DNA from: Aureispira sp. CCB-QB1
GTDB lineage: Bacteria > Bacteroidota > Bacteroidia > Chitinophagales > Saprospiraceae
Assembly: GCF_000724545.1 (NCBI RefSeq)
Contig: NZ_JHBV01000029.1
Location: 1 to 64,000, forward strand
Length of the DNA: 64,000 bases
Direction: 5' to 3'
Part shown: positions 43,589-52,236 of the stretch, in pieces
How positions within the stretch are numbered: position 1 is the first letter of the stretch
How the letters are laid out: each line of letters opens with the position of its first letter
Program-made: the position numbers and the translations under genes
The notes under the pieces: generated by a model
What the model was told of the DNA's origin: nothing
Seen by the model: only the letters and a program-made list of their open reading frames with translations
Databases searched by the model: none

Positions 43589-44524
43589 TTAGTTAATTGT
43601 AAATTGCCACAAACTAGATCGACTGCTTTGTTGATTATTCGTTCCAACAGACTTCACTTGCCAATAATAAGTACCTGCGCCATATCCAACTGTATCCGAA
43701 CTATTAAAAGTGTAATTATTGTTTGTCAATTCCAATTTTTGATAAGGAGTTGCCGTATTGTTATGATATAAAAAAAGGCTATCTTTTGCAATTCTAGAAG
43801 CTCGTTGCCAACTCATATTAAAAGGTAACGTCAATGTGCTATTATTTGCTGGTGTATTATGAATTGGAATCATATTGATATTAAACTGTTTTACGGAAGT
43901 GTAAGAAGTGGTATCTCTTCCCACGCGCATGGCACGAATTCGATAGTAAAATGTTCCCAAACCTAATCGACGTATCAAATAAACATAATCTTGTGTAGTG
44001 GCAGTATCTACGGCAATAGTTTGACTATTAAAAGAGGGATGCGTTGCTACTTGTAACTGATACTGATTGGCTAATCCAAGTGCTGTCCAGAAAAAGGCGA
44101 CAGAATCTTTGGCATAAATTGTACTAGGAGTTGGAGCAATTAGATTGACTGTTTGGTTGGCTAAAGTCGTATCTTGTACAACACTTAAACTATAAGTATT
44201 ATAATCCGTTTCACTAGAATTATTTCTACCGATTACCCTCCACTGATACTCTTTGGGCTCTAAGCCTAAAGTCAAACGCCTTCCCGATATTACGGTATCT
44301 AACACATAGTCTTCTATAAAATCAAATCGCTGGGAGACAATTTGAAAACGATAGGTGCTGACATCGGGGAGGCTATCCCACACAAAGGTTTGTGTCTGGG
44401 TATAAGTAGTATAACCATTAGGCGGTGAAAGCATATCTACTTTTCGTTTGCTTAAATCTTCTTCAAAAATTAAATTGCAACTAATGGTAGATATTAATAG
44501 GCTAAATACAATTAAATACTTCAT
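43589..44524 (-). CDS. FnIII-repeat lipoprotein within the secretion operon
   Basis: 311 residues: lipobox TISC (Cys16), then three FnIII-like repeats (about 35-115, 125-215, 220-311) marked by FVWDSLPDVSTYRFQI, FFWTALGLANQYQLQV and MSWQRASRI with YYWQVKS-type closing strands. It has no counterpart in standard type II systems. Its place between GspC- and GspM-like genes with 2-3 bp gaps suggests a periplasmic or outer-membrane accessory, perhaps acting as pilotin or substrate-binding subunit; this is inference. Confidence 0.82.
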   Translation of the reverse strand: MKYLIVFSLLISTISCNLIFEEDLSKRKVDMLSPPNGYTTYTQTQTFVWDSLPDVSTYRFQIVSQRFDFIEDYVLDTVISGRRLTLGLEPKEYQWRVIGRNNSSETDYNTYSLSVVQDTTLANQTVNLIAPTPSTIYAKDSVAFFWTALGLANQYQLQVATHPSFNSQTIAVDTATTQDYVYLIRRLGLGTFYYRIRAMRVGRDTTSYTSVKQFNINMIPIHNTPANNSTLTLPFNMSWQRASRIAKDSLFLYHNNTATPYQKLELTNNNYTFNSSDTVGYGAGTYYWQVKSVGTNNQQSSRSSLWQFTIN

Positions 44525-44526
44525 GG

Positions 44527-45051
44527 TTATTCGGTTTCTTTTTTGGATTTATTTTGAATATTTTGCAAGTGTATATCAGCGGTCAATTCTGGTGCTCGGC
44601 TTTGATAATTCTTACCTAAATTAAAGCTCACAGAAACGATCCTTCCCAATTGCTGTTCGTGTTCCAAGTGGTATAATAATTTTACCATTGGGATAAAAGT
44701 TCCTTCCACTTTTATTGGATTGTGCAAGAAATTTAAATCTTGTTCTTCATAGACAATGGATTCTGGCATTTCTTGTATAGCCAACTTATTTTCTTGACAA
44801 AATGTCGTTACCTTTTGAAACAAATGATTTTGAGTAAACGATTGATTGTTTTGTTCCGACTCCAACTTTGTCAATTGCTTTTGATAACGTTCTATTTGTT
44901 CCCAAGCTTGCCCTGCACTAGACATTTGTCGTCTTAATTGATTCGTAGCATGATAAGCTGTCCATGTTTTTCCAAAAGCCAACCAATAAGCAATGCCCAA
45001 GAAAAGAACCATTCCTCCTAATAACAACTGATATTTTTGTTTGTAATTCAT
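44527..45051 (-). CDS. GspM/PilO-like protein
   Basis: 174 residues: a short cytoplasmic N-terminus, one membrane helix (about 8-26), a coiled coil (about 35-75) and a ferredoxin-like periplasmic domain (about 95-160; EGTFIPMVKLLYHLEHEQQLGRIVSVSFNL, where the phrase V-L-YHLE--Q-LGRI fits PilO). It pairs with the GspL-like protein in assembly platforms. Located between gspF and the FnIII lipoprotein. Confidence 0.82.
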   Translation of the reverse strand: MNYKQKYQLLLGGMVLFLGIAYWLAFGKTWTAYHATNQLRRQMSSAGQAWEQIERYQKQLTKLESEQNNQSFTQNHLFQKVTTFCQENKLAIQEMPESIVYEEQDLNFLHNPIKVEGTFIPMVKLLYHLEHEQQLGRIVSVSFNLGKNYQSRAPELTADIHLQNIQNKSKKETE

Positions 45052-45060
45052 TTTAAGTTT

Positions 45061-46203
45061 TTAAAAGCCCATCGAAGTGCTCATCTTAAACAAAGGCAAA
45101 TACATAGCTACCAAAATTACAGCTACAATTCCACCCAAAAATACGATTAATACAGGTTCTATCAAACTACCAATAACTGCCGTTTGTTGATCGACCTCTT
45201 CGGTATATTGTCTCGCCAAGCGTTCAAACATCATATCCAATTTACCAGATTCCTCACCCACTTTTATTAATGCCAACGCTTGGGGAGGATAAAAATCAAA
45301 CTGGGATAAAACTTCGTGTAGTTGTGCCCCTTGAAACACGGCTTGCTCTGTTTTTTTTAGTGACGAACTAACAGGATAAAAATTGATCATTTGTTGAACT
45401 AATTTTAAGGCATTCAACAAAGGTACTCCTGCTGCCAAAAGCAAAGCCATTGCTTGGCAAAAGCGAGACAAATAAACCTTTTGAATAATTCCTCCAAACA
45501 ATGGAATATGCGATAAAACCCATCCCATCATTTTGCGATACCACAACTTTTCTCGTTGGCTATAAGCTCCAACAATGAGCAATAATACACTTATCAATAA
45601 ATAAGGCATCAAGACACCAACCCAACCCGATAAATTCACAACCATTTGTGTCAAGGAAGGTAGCTCTTGCTTAAAACGACCGTAAATGCCACTAAACATA
45701 GGCACCAAATAACGCAATAAGAACAGAACGGCTAACACCGAAAAAGACAACACAAAAACTGGATAGGCTAATGCCCCTGTTAATTGTCGTTGATAGCTCA
45801 ATGTTTTTTCAAAAAAGCTAGACAAATCTCTTAAAATCAAATGCAGACGCCCCGTTTCTTCTCCAATCTGTACGCTGTATTGTTCATAAATTGAAAATTT
45901 GCCCAGCTCTGCCATACTTTCTGACAGCGATTTTCCCTTTACAATAGACTCTTTCAAGCCCCGAATCAAAGCTTGATCTTGTTTCTTTTTAAAACTTTGT
46001 TCAATTAATTCTAAAGAAGCTTGAATATCTAGTCCTGATCCCAATAGCGTTTCCAATTGACCATAGAGTACCAATTTTTTTTTGATGCCAAATTTGGGTT
46101 CAAAAAACTGAATATCCCGATTCATAAAACTCCAAATAGAAGTCTTTGTTAAATCTTTAGGAACCGCCTTTGTAGCTTTCTTTTGTGGTAATTGGATACT
46201 CAT
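45061..46203 (-). CDS. gspF: Type II secretion inner-membrane platform protein GspF
   Basis: 380-residue polytopic platform protein with two GspF domains (about 45-170 and 250-372) and membrane helices near 150-172, 192-215 and 350-375. Signatures: LLGSGLDIQASLELIEQ, IGEETGRLHLILRDLSSFFE in the first copy; LLAAGVPLLNALKLVQQ, VGEESGKLDMMFERLARQYTEEVD in the second; then EPVLIVFLGGIVAVILVAMYLPLF. It transmits ATPase motion to the pseudopilus. Overlaps the preceding pseudopilin gene by 4 bp. Confidence 0.95.
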   Translation of the reverse strand: MSIQLPQKKATKAVPKDLTKTSIWSFMNRDIQFFEPKFGIKKKLVLYGQLETLLGSGLDIQASLELIEQSFKKKQDQALIRGLKESIVKGKSLSESMAELGKFSIYEQYSVQIGEETGRLHLILRDLSSFFEKTLSYQRQLTGALAYPVFVLSFSVLAVLFLLRYLVPMFSGIYGRFKQELPSLTQMVVNLSGWVGVLMPYLLISVLLLIVGAYSQREKLWYRKMMGWVLSHIPLFGGIIQKVYLSRFCQAMALLLAAGVPLLNALKLVQQMINFYPVSSSLKKTEQAVFQGAQLHEVLSQFDFYPPQALALIKVGEESGKLDMMFERLARQYTEEVDQQTAVIGSLIEPVLIVFLGGIVAVILVAMYLPLFKMSTSMGF

Positions 46204-46685
46204 TTGTTTTCTATCTGCATTAGGGTTTTGTAATCGTAGGCTTTTTTTATAAAAATGGTAAAATTTTGCTCAAAAAACCGAGTTTTCAGCTCTACAACAT
46301 CTACTCGACCTTCTTGAACTTCTTGCAACTGCCAAGTTGTTGTAATCTTTAAAGTTGGCAACCTAAACGTATCTATATGAGGCTCTGACTGAACGATTTT
46401 TCTACAAATATTCTTTGGGTTAAAAAAATAATGAATGCTATACGTTTCATAATCAAATAACAACTGCTGATCTTGAACCCAAACATCCGTTGCAGCATAA
46501 GCATCCTTTTTAAGCAAGCCTTTTAGCTGTTCTATTGCTAAGACCTCTTCGTGCTGTTGTTCTTGGTGTTTCGCTTGTTCTTGAACGATTCCAATTACCA
46601 ACATCGCCATACTAAAAATCAGTCCAGACAAAACCATTACAGCAATCAATTCAACCATTGTAAACGCTGCCAATTTAGTTCTCAT
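46200..46685 (-). CDS. Minor pseudopilin (GspJ/H-position)
   Basis: 161 residues. Leader MRTKLAA followed by FTMVE: mature F1 and E5 are the prepilin peptidase/pseudopilin hallmarks, and residue -1 is Ala instead of the usual Gly. The hydrophobic helix is LIAVMVLSGLIFSMAMLVIG. A C-terminal beta domain follows (about 60-155). Gene overlaps its neighbours (11 bp upstream, 4 bp downstream). Confidence 0.88.
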   Translation of the reverse strand: MRTKLAAFTMVELIAVMVLSGLIFSMAMLVIGIVQEQAKHQEQQHEEVLAIEQLKGLLKKDAYAATDVWVQDQQLLFDYETYSIHYFFNPKNICRKIVQSEPHIDTFRLPTLKITTTWQLQEVQEGRVDVVELKTRFFEQNFTIFIKKAYDYKTLMQIENK

Positions 46686-47037
46686 AAGCCACTCGAATTA
46701 AATGTTCTTGAACAGCAATTAACTTTTCATCAGGGCTATATGCTTCCAAAGAAACTTGGTAAACATTATTTTGTTTCAGAATACCTTCATAAGCTTTGTA
46801 AGGCAATACTTTTTTTTGAATTGTCAAGCCATCTTGATGCAACGTTTCATCTATAAAACGACGCTCTTTTTGAGTCGTTTCAAAAACGATAGCTAAGGCA
46901 TTTTTTGCTTTTGTTTTTAATGGAAATGCATCTCCCTCCAACACGGTTAAGTAAATTGTCATTCCAGCTGTAAAGCTAATCATGATAATTACCATTGCCA
47001 TCATAGATTCTACAATTGTAAAGGCTTGCAACTTCAT
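46675..47037 (-). CDS. Minor pseudopilin (GspI-position)
   Basis: 120 residues. Very short leader MKLQA then FTIVE, again with Ala at -1 and Glu at mature position 5, and hydrophobic helix SMMAMVIIMISFTAGMTIYL. It has the compact length expected of GspI-like minor pseudopilins. It lies between the GspK-position gene (no gap) and the larger minor pseudopilin (11-bp overlap). Confidence 0.88.
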   Translation of the reverse strand: MKLQAFTIVESMMAMVIIMISFTAGMTIYLTVLEGDAFPLKTKAKNALAIVFETTQKERRFIDETLHQDGLTIQKKVLPYKAYEGILKQNNVYQVSLEAYSPDEKLIAVQEHLIRVAYEN

Positions 47038-48282
47038 TTATAAATATTTTAAAATATGTTTGCTCTCCTGTTCTCCCAACACACTAGGTGTCAAGTAATA
47101 CGTCGGCAACAAGGTTCGGTCTATAACAGCATCCAACAAATAATTTTCATAAACACCTGCTGGCGTTTTTAATAAAAACTCATCACAAAAAACACTACCA
47201 TAAACGGTTCCTTTGTGTTGTAATACTCCATTTACCCACACTTGCCCTGTTATGGTTGTCATTGGCGCTATGGTTACCTTAGATTTATAACTATTATATT
47301 GAAAACTAGGCACCAATATAGTCCCAAACATTTCTACTCCTTCTTCGACAATTAACTCAGGTGAAAACGTTGTTTTATTAGAATAAGGCAGCAAACTTAA
47401 TACAGATGGAACATCTAAAAACACACCTGTTTCCACCAACAAACTATCCCAAGCAAAGGCTTGTAAGGAGCCTTGAAATCCCGATTGAATTCTAATTTCT
47501 GGTGCCAACAAGATAACATCTTCTAAAATTGAATGCGGACTAACATCTATCCTGTTATTAGCAATTACCATTACATTGCCTTTTAAAGTCAAATTTTGTG
47601 TATTGAAGTTATCGCCTCCCAAAATTAAAGTGGGCTGATTAAACGCCTGAACAACAGAGTCTGCTTCTAGATTTATCGTGGCATTTTTGTATTTTAATGC
47701 TTCTAGGTCTTCAAAACGCTCTTTCAAAACCGCCATATCTGTAGGGCGTACAATTTCCTTTTTTCCATAAATTAACTTCTCTCCAGTATAGGGTTTGCCT
47801 TGTACGACATGAAAATACCCCCGCTCCACTCCTTCCGTTGGCAAAAAGGCTTTTCCGACAATTCTAGTATTACCACAAACATACAAAGGCGCTGTTCCTT
47901 CAGAAAGGCTTAAAGCATAATTTGGTGTTGTTTTGCCTAACAAAAAAGTAGTGACAACACTATCTTCATACATTCCTGCTCCCGACCAACTTTTAACCAT
48001 CCCCACATCCAATAATCCCCAAGCTTTTTGCTCCAAACGCACGCTATCTCTATGTTTCTGAAATAAATCCAACGTCGTAGCGGGAATTAGTGCCGCACTT
48101 GTTCCCAATAATAACTCTACTCCCGACTGACAATTATCCATCAATCGTTCTTGATTCTGATAATACCCCAACAACAAATGTTGATGATAACTGCTCAACA
48201 AAATAGCAGCACTAAGCATTGCCACAAAAACAGAGACAATCACCGCATAAAAAAGAGCTCGTGCGGGCAATTGGTTATTCAT
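47038..48282 (-). CDS. GspK/PilX-position membrane-anchored protein with beta-solenoid-like domain
   Basis: 414 residues: a short basic N-terminus, a helix at about 10-31 (LFYAVIVSVFVAMLSAAILL), without a clear prepilin F-T-x-x-E signature, as also in GspK/PilX which lack Glu5. The large ectodomain has serial short strands (LYVCGNTRIVGKAFLP; LTLKGNVMVIANNRIDVS; VILLAPEIRIQSGFQGSLQAF; TITGQVWVNGVLQHKGTVYGSVF) like a beta-solenoid or bactofilin, not the usual GspK alpha domain. It may cap the pseudopilus tip. It overlaps the GspL gene by 8 bp. Confidence 0.78.
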   Translation of the reverse strand: MNNQLPARALFYAVIVSVFVAMLSAAILLSSYHQHLLLGYYQNQERLMDNCQSGVELLLGTSAALIPATTLDLFQKHRDSVRLEQKAWGLLDVGMVKSWSGAGMYEDSVVTTFLLGKTTPNYALSLSEGTAPLYVCGNTRIVGKAFLPTEGVERGYFHVVQGKPYTGEKLIYGKKEIVRPTDMAVLKERFEDLEALKYKNATINLEADSVVQAFNQPTLILGGDNFNTQNLTLKGNVMVIANNRIDVSPHSILEDVILLAPEIRIQSGFQGSLQAFAWDSLLVETGVFLDVPSVLSLLPYSNKTTFSPELIVEEGVEMFGTILVPSFQYNSYKSKVTIAPMTTITGQVWVNGVLQHKGTVYGSVFCDEFLLKTPAGVYENYLLDAVIDRTLLPTYYLTPSVLGEQESKHILKYL

Positions 48283-49510
48283 ACTTTAATGTTATTTTCA
48301 ACTTAAAGATTCCATACCCATTTTTATTATTCTGATAACTTAAATTGTGAATAGAGGCGACCCAATCTAATTCCTCCAGAGAACGCTTCCAATTGTTGTA
48401 AAACACACTTGCTTGGCATTGCCCTTCTACTATAATGGTTTGATTATCATATCGAGGCAATACTTCCTCTGTCTGATAACCTTCTTCTTTTATTTCAGGA
48501 AATAAAATCAACTTACTCAACTGCAATGTACTTGGCAGAGTTGCCGCCAACTGGTCGGCATAGTAAGAAGACTTAGACTCCCCTAAGTTCAATTGATCGC
48601 CCAACAAAGCGCGTTTATCGTTGTACTTTTTTTCCAAACTATCGCGCTGATTCAACAAACTTTGCTGTTGGCTTACTTCCATTTTTAAGCCTTGCTGTTG
48701 CGCATTGTAATGCTCAAACAATAAGTAATTAACTAACAAAGTTGTAAAGAAAAAACCTAAGGCAAGTAATGCCGTGTAATGAAAGAGTTTTTTGTAATAA
48801 AAATCGACTTGCTGTTGTTGAACAAAATCTGCCTTTATGCCCTCTGCATTAGGTTGTGTCAATGCAATAAATGACATCGCTAATGCCAATAACAACGACT
48901 CTGAAACTCTATCATCTCCAACAGAAAACAATTCTTGGGCAGCAGCACTATTTTTCTCTAAGTTTATTATCTGTTGCCCTTCTATAATTAATGCTTGTTC
49001 TCCTACTTGAATGCGTTGGGTATAACTGGGCAAAATAGGTAAGATTTCTTCTATCCAAAACGGTCCTACAAATACATTCACCACCCAAAGTCCAGCAGCT
49101 TCAAATTCCTTTAATAGCTTCTGTACACTATCTCTTCGAATGACACTTACCAAAGCTCTTTGATCCTGCTCTATTTGTTGCCAGTAAAAATCCGCTTCTT
49201 TGGCAGAAGGAAAAACTGCTTTTAACGCCTCTTCTTTAGAATTAGGAATATAATTCAATATTCGATTTAAAATTCCCTTGATGTTGATTGCTAAAAAAAT
49301 AGGAATTGCATCATCGTTTAGTATTTCTTTTAGATCAACAAGTGAAGCAATCTGTTCTTTTTGTAGGACAATTTTAGCACTATTCTTTTCTTTTTTTAGA
49401 ATGCACAAATGATAATATAGTTCTCCCTCCTTTTGCAAACATTCTATTCCTGCAAAAGCTTCTCGACTATAAATCAGCTCTTTGATTTTGGGTTGCATAC
49501 TAATAAACAA
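48275..49510 (-). CDS. GspL-like protein (fused PilM/PilN-type)
   Basis: 411 residues: a cytoplasmic domain (about 1-225) of the degenerate actin-like PilM/GspL type, a membrane helix (about 243-264), a coiled coil (about 266-305) and a periplasmic PilN/GspL ferredoxin-like domain (about 315-411; LPSTLQLSKLILFPE, EGQCQASVFYNNWKRSLEEL). It recruits the ATPase and pairs with the GspM-like protein. Overlaps the secretin gene by 11 bp. Confidence 0.85.
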   Translation of the reverse strand: MFISMQPKIKELIYSREAFAGIECLQKEGELYYHLCILKKEKNSAKIVLQKEQIASLVDLKEILNDDAIPIFLAINIKGILNRILNYIPNSKEEALKAVFPSAKEADFYWQQIEQDQRALVSVIRRDSVQKLLKEFEAAGLWVVNVFVGPFWIEEILPILPSYTQRIQVGEQALIIEGQQIINLEKNSAAAQELFSVGDDRVSESLLLALAMSFIALTQPNAEGIKADFVQQQQVDFYYKKLFHYTALLALGFFFTTLLVNYLLFEHYNAQQQGLKMEVSQQQSLLNQRDSLEKKYNDKRALLGDQLNLGESKSSYYADQLAATLPSTLQLSKLILFPEIKEEGYQTEEVLPRYDNQTIIVEGQCQASVFYNNWKRSLEELDWVASIHNLSYQNNKNGYGIFKLKITLKYE

Positions 49511-51530
49511 TAGTTGGCTTAATAAAGATAATCAATTCACTATTACTTTTCCTGTTCTTTCGATTTCCAAACCAATTTAACACTGGAACTCTAGCCAAGC
49601 CTGGCAGACCTTGTCCTGTTTTGCTTTTTTCTTTGGTTTCTAAACCTCCCAAAGCAATCATATCTCCATTTTTTACACGAATTTGAGAATCAAATTTTCG
49701 AGTAACTTGTGCCGGTGGAGCATTTAGTTGTAATTCTCCCAAAAAGTCGGATTGTTGCACGTCAATTTCCAAAGTAATTTGTTCATCTCCTGACACATAC
49801 GGTGTTACGTTAATTGTAAAATCTGCTTGTACAGATTTATAATTGGCATCTTGCTGTGTCACAGCTCCTTGTACCCCTTGCACCGTAGTTCTTGTCTCTA
49901 GATAATACCGTGTTTCTCCAATATTAAAATTTGCCTCATGACTATTTAAAGTGGAAAGCTGTGGTCTAGAATGCGTTTTTACCAATCCAACATCTTCCAT
50001 CGCTTGAATAGATAAATAAAAGTTTGGCAGTACGTTTCCTAGATTCACAATTCCTTGTCCTGCTAACATATTTAGCAACTTATTGACAGAACTAGCCCCT
50101 AACTGAAAATCAAACCCAGGAGATAGTCCAATGCGTTCTTTTTCGACAGGTTTCTCACCAATTCCCATTTGAAGCCCTGTTTCCGTCAGTCGAGTTCGTT
50201 GCACATCCATAATTATCAACTCAATCATCACCACAGGCACCAATTTGTCAATTCCTCTCAAAAAGTCCTCTACTTCTCGAATATTAGGTGCCGAGCCACT
50301 TAGAATAATTGCATTCAACTCCAAGAAAGGATACATGGCGATTTTATCTTGTAATTCTTTGGGAATTAGCTTCTCGATTTCCTTGGCAGAACGATATTGC
50401 AACTGAATGGTTTTGGTTTGGCGCAAGCCTTCCATTTCTCTATCTCCAATCAAATAAATATCATTGTCTATTTTGTAGGTCAGATTTGTTCCTTTGAGAA
50501 TGTAGTTTAAAAATTCTTCGTAAGTAACGTTTTCTAATTTTAGGCTAATCCCATTAGAACCTACATTGCCATTATTGGTATTTCGGTTTCGATTGTATTT
50601 ATTAATTTGAGCAGGATTGTTTGTTGCGCCAGAAGTTGCAATCGTTCCCTGTGCATCAAATAAGAAATAATCTTTCCCCATTTCAATTGACACCCCTTTT
50701 ATAATTTGTACAAAAGGAACATTAATTGCCTGAATATCCATTCGATACTCCTCATTAATAGAATCCAGTTTCACAGTTAACGCCAAATTTTCTATGGCTT
50801 CATAATCGACCCCTCCGCCAATAATAAGGTTCTTTTTCTTTTTCGTTTCTTCAATTTCTTCTGGTGGAACTTCTGTATTTGTTCTTAAAAAGAAAGCGCC
50901 TTCGGGGGTCTCTGTTAGATACAAGCCGTTACTTTTGGCTAGAAATTTTAGAGCATTTCCAACAGGCTGTTTGTCTACAAAACCATTTACCTTTTGATTT
51001 TGTGCTTGCGGACTTATAATAACATTTTGACCGCTTTGCTGCGTAATTTTTCTTGCTACATTGGCTAAGGTATCGTTCTTTAAATCCAAACTTAGCGTAG
51101 AATTGTATTTATTATAATAAACGCCTATTTCTTTTAGTGTAGGAGGTTTGGGAGGCACTTGATAGGGAACAACAGAAATAATAGAACCTGTAAATTTTAA
51201 ATCTAAATTGTACTGCCGACAAAGGTAAATTAAGATATCCTTGACTTTTACTTTGGTAAAATTGCTAATAACATTCTGATTAATACTTGGATCAATTGTA
51301 ATGTTAACTTTAGTTTGTTGGGCTATAGAGGTAATAATTTCTTGGACAGAGCCTAAAGCAGCAATATCAATCTTTCGATTTAAATTTTTGTGGTCGGTCG
51401 AAAAATTCTCCAAGGCATCGGTCAAGTTATCAATTCTATCAAATTGAGCATGACAGGTTCCCATTACTAATAAAAGAAGAACAACTCCCCAATATCGTAA
51501 TCTCATGTTTTTTATATTTGGTTTAGGCAA
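49500..51530 (-). CDS. gspD: Outer-membrane secretin (GspD/PilQ family)
   Basis: 676 residues. Signal peptide about 1-28; the in-frame Met9 (MRLRYWGVVLLLLVMGTCHA, codon at 51504-51506) is an alternative start. Two STN-type N domains (about 55-115 and 140-215) are followed by further N domains (NVTYEEFLNYILKGTNLTYKI; SAKEIEKLIPKELQ) and the secretin pore domain (about 460-676; NGDMIALGGLETKEKSKTGQ, GLPGLARVPVLNWFGNRK and SELIIFIKPTIV). It forms the outer-membrane channel of the secretion machine. First gene of the nine-gene operon, with a promoter box at 51632-51639. Confidence 0.95.
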   Translation of the reverse strand: MPKPNIKNMRLRYWGVVLLLLVMGTCHAQFDRIDNLTDALENFSTDHKNLNRKIDIAALGSVQEIITSIAQQTKVNITIDPSINQNVISNFTKVKVKDILIYLCRQYNLDLKFTGSIISVVPYQVPPKPPTLKEIGVYYNKYNSTLSLDLKNDTLANVARKITQQSGQNVIISPQAQNQKVNGFVDKQPVGNALKFLAKSNGLYLTETPEGAFFLRTNTEVPPEEIEETKKKKNLIIGGGVDYEAIENLALTVKLDSINEEYRMDIQAINVPFVQIIKGVSIEMGKDYFLFDAQGTIATSGATNNPAQINKYNRNRNTNNGNVGSNGISLKLENVTYEEFLNYILKGTNLTYKIDNDIYLIGDREMEGLRQTKTIQLQYRSAKEIEKLIPKELQDKIAMYPFLELNAIILSGSAPNIREVEDFLRGIDKLVPVVMIELIIMDVQRTRLTETGLQMGIGEKPVEKERIGLSPGFDFQLGASSVNKLLNMLAGQGIVNLGNVLPNFYLSIQAMEDVGLVKTHSRPQLSTLNSHEANFNIGETRYYLETRTTVQGVQGAVTQQDANYKSVQADFTINVTPYVSGDEQITLEIDVQQSDFLGELQLNAPPAQVTRKFDSQIRVKNGDMIALGGLETKEKSKTGQGLPGLARVPVLNWFGNRKNRKSNSELIIFIKPTIVY

Positions 51531-51631
51531 TTAGATCACAAAAATAGGATATTTTTTTCCAATATAAGTTAAGTCTTTCTTAAAATTCAACATATAAATA
51601 TTACATATACTTTTATACCTACCCTGCTATA

Positions 51632-51639
51632 CAAATATA
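51632..51639 (-). promoter_or_regulatory. -7 box (TATATTTG on minus strand) of the secretin operon
   Basis: An exact TAnnTTTG match giving a leader of about 95 bases to the ATG at 51530. A second match, TATTTTTG at 51539-51546, lies too close to that ATG but would suit the alternative start at 51506. Confidence 0.4.
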
Positions 51640-51672
51640 ATTTTTTTAGGCAGCTTTTTGGGGATGCCTAGA

Positions 51673-52110
51673 TTAATCCAATACCGTCTCCTTTAGTATT
51701 CCCATTTGGTCAATTTCCCACACATTCAACTGCCCATCTCCATCAAAATCTTCAGAAGCAGTTGCTCTAGCTACAAATTTTTCTTTTGATGCTATTACAA
51801 GTTCATAAGTATATAAAGCATCCCCTCCCATTTCTTTTAAAACAGGGGCTTCAAATCTCAATTCTTGAAAATTTTCGGTATACCGAAAATTAATTTGATA
51901 ATACGCATTTTGCAAGGTTTGAATATATTTTAATTGCTTTTTAGCTTCCAAGCTATAAGCTTGTCCGAATAGTCCTTGCAAATTAGGCAACGCTAATAGA
52001 ATAAGGATACCAATAATAACCAATACCATCATTAATTCCGTCAAAGTAAATGCAGAAGCTTTGTGAATAAATATTGCTTGCAAACGTTTTTTCATAGTCT
52101 TTTCCTTCAA
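51673..52110 (-). CDS. gspG: Major pseudopilin GspG-like, copy 1
   Basis: 145 residues from the first ATG; a second in-frame ATG at 52095 gives a 15-residue leader. Prepilin motif ...KASA|FTLTE with Ala at -1 and Glu5. Mature protein 125 residues: hydrophobic helix LMMVLVIIGILILLALP, GspG-like core, and a C-terminal loop DFDGDGQLNVWE (mature 101-112) with ligands at 1, 3, 5, 7, 9 and 12, the classic EF-hand calcium spacing. The mature sequence is identical to copy 2 (62300-62698) at 110 of 125 positions. Not in the secretin operon: 142 bp separate them. Confidence 0.95.
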   Translation of the reverse strand: MKEKTMKKRLQAIFIHKASAFTLTELMMVLVIIGILILLALPNLQGLFGQAYSLEAKKQLKYIQTLQNAYYQINFRYTENFQELRFEAPVLKEMGGDALYTYELVIASKEKFVARATASEDFDGDGQLNVWEIDQMGILKETVLD

Positions 52111-52129
52111 CTTGTAATTTTTTTATTAA

Positions 52130-52214
52130 TAATCCGTTGATTAGCTTTGCTACTCCCTTCGGTCGTGAGCTCATGCAGCTCGATTCGCTGCTACTACGTG
52201 ATTTCAATGGAGTA
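52130..52214. mobile_element. MITE-like palindromic element, copy 3 (short)
   Basis: 85 bp: left end TAATCCGTTGA (52130-52140), right end TCAATGGAGTA (52204-52214), one or two mismatches from the 30.6-kb ends. The interior has a small hairpin GAGCT-N5-AGCTC and no similarity to the longer copies. It sits between a beta-helix gene and the pseudopilin, 20 bp upstream of the latter's ATG. Confidence 0.6.
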
Positions 52215-52236
52215 ATGATGTTTTTTACCTCCTTTA

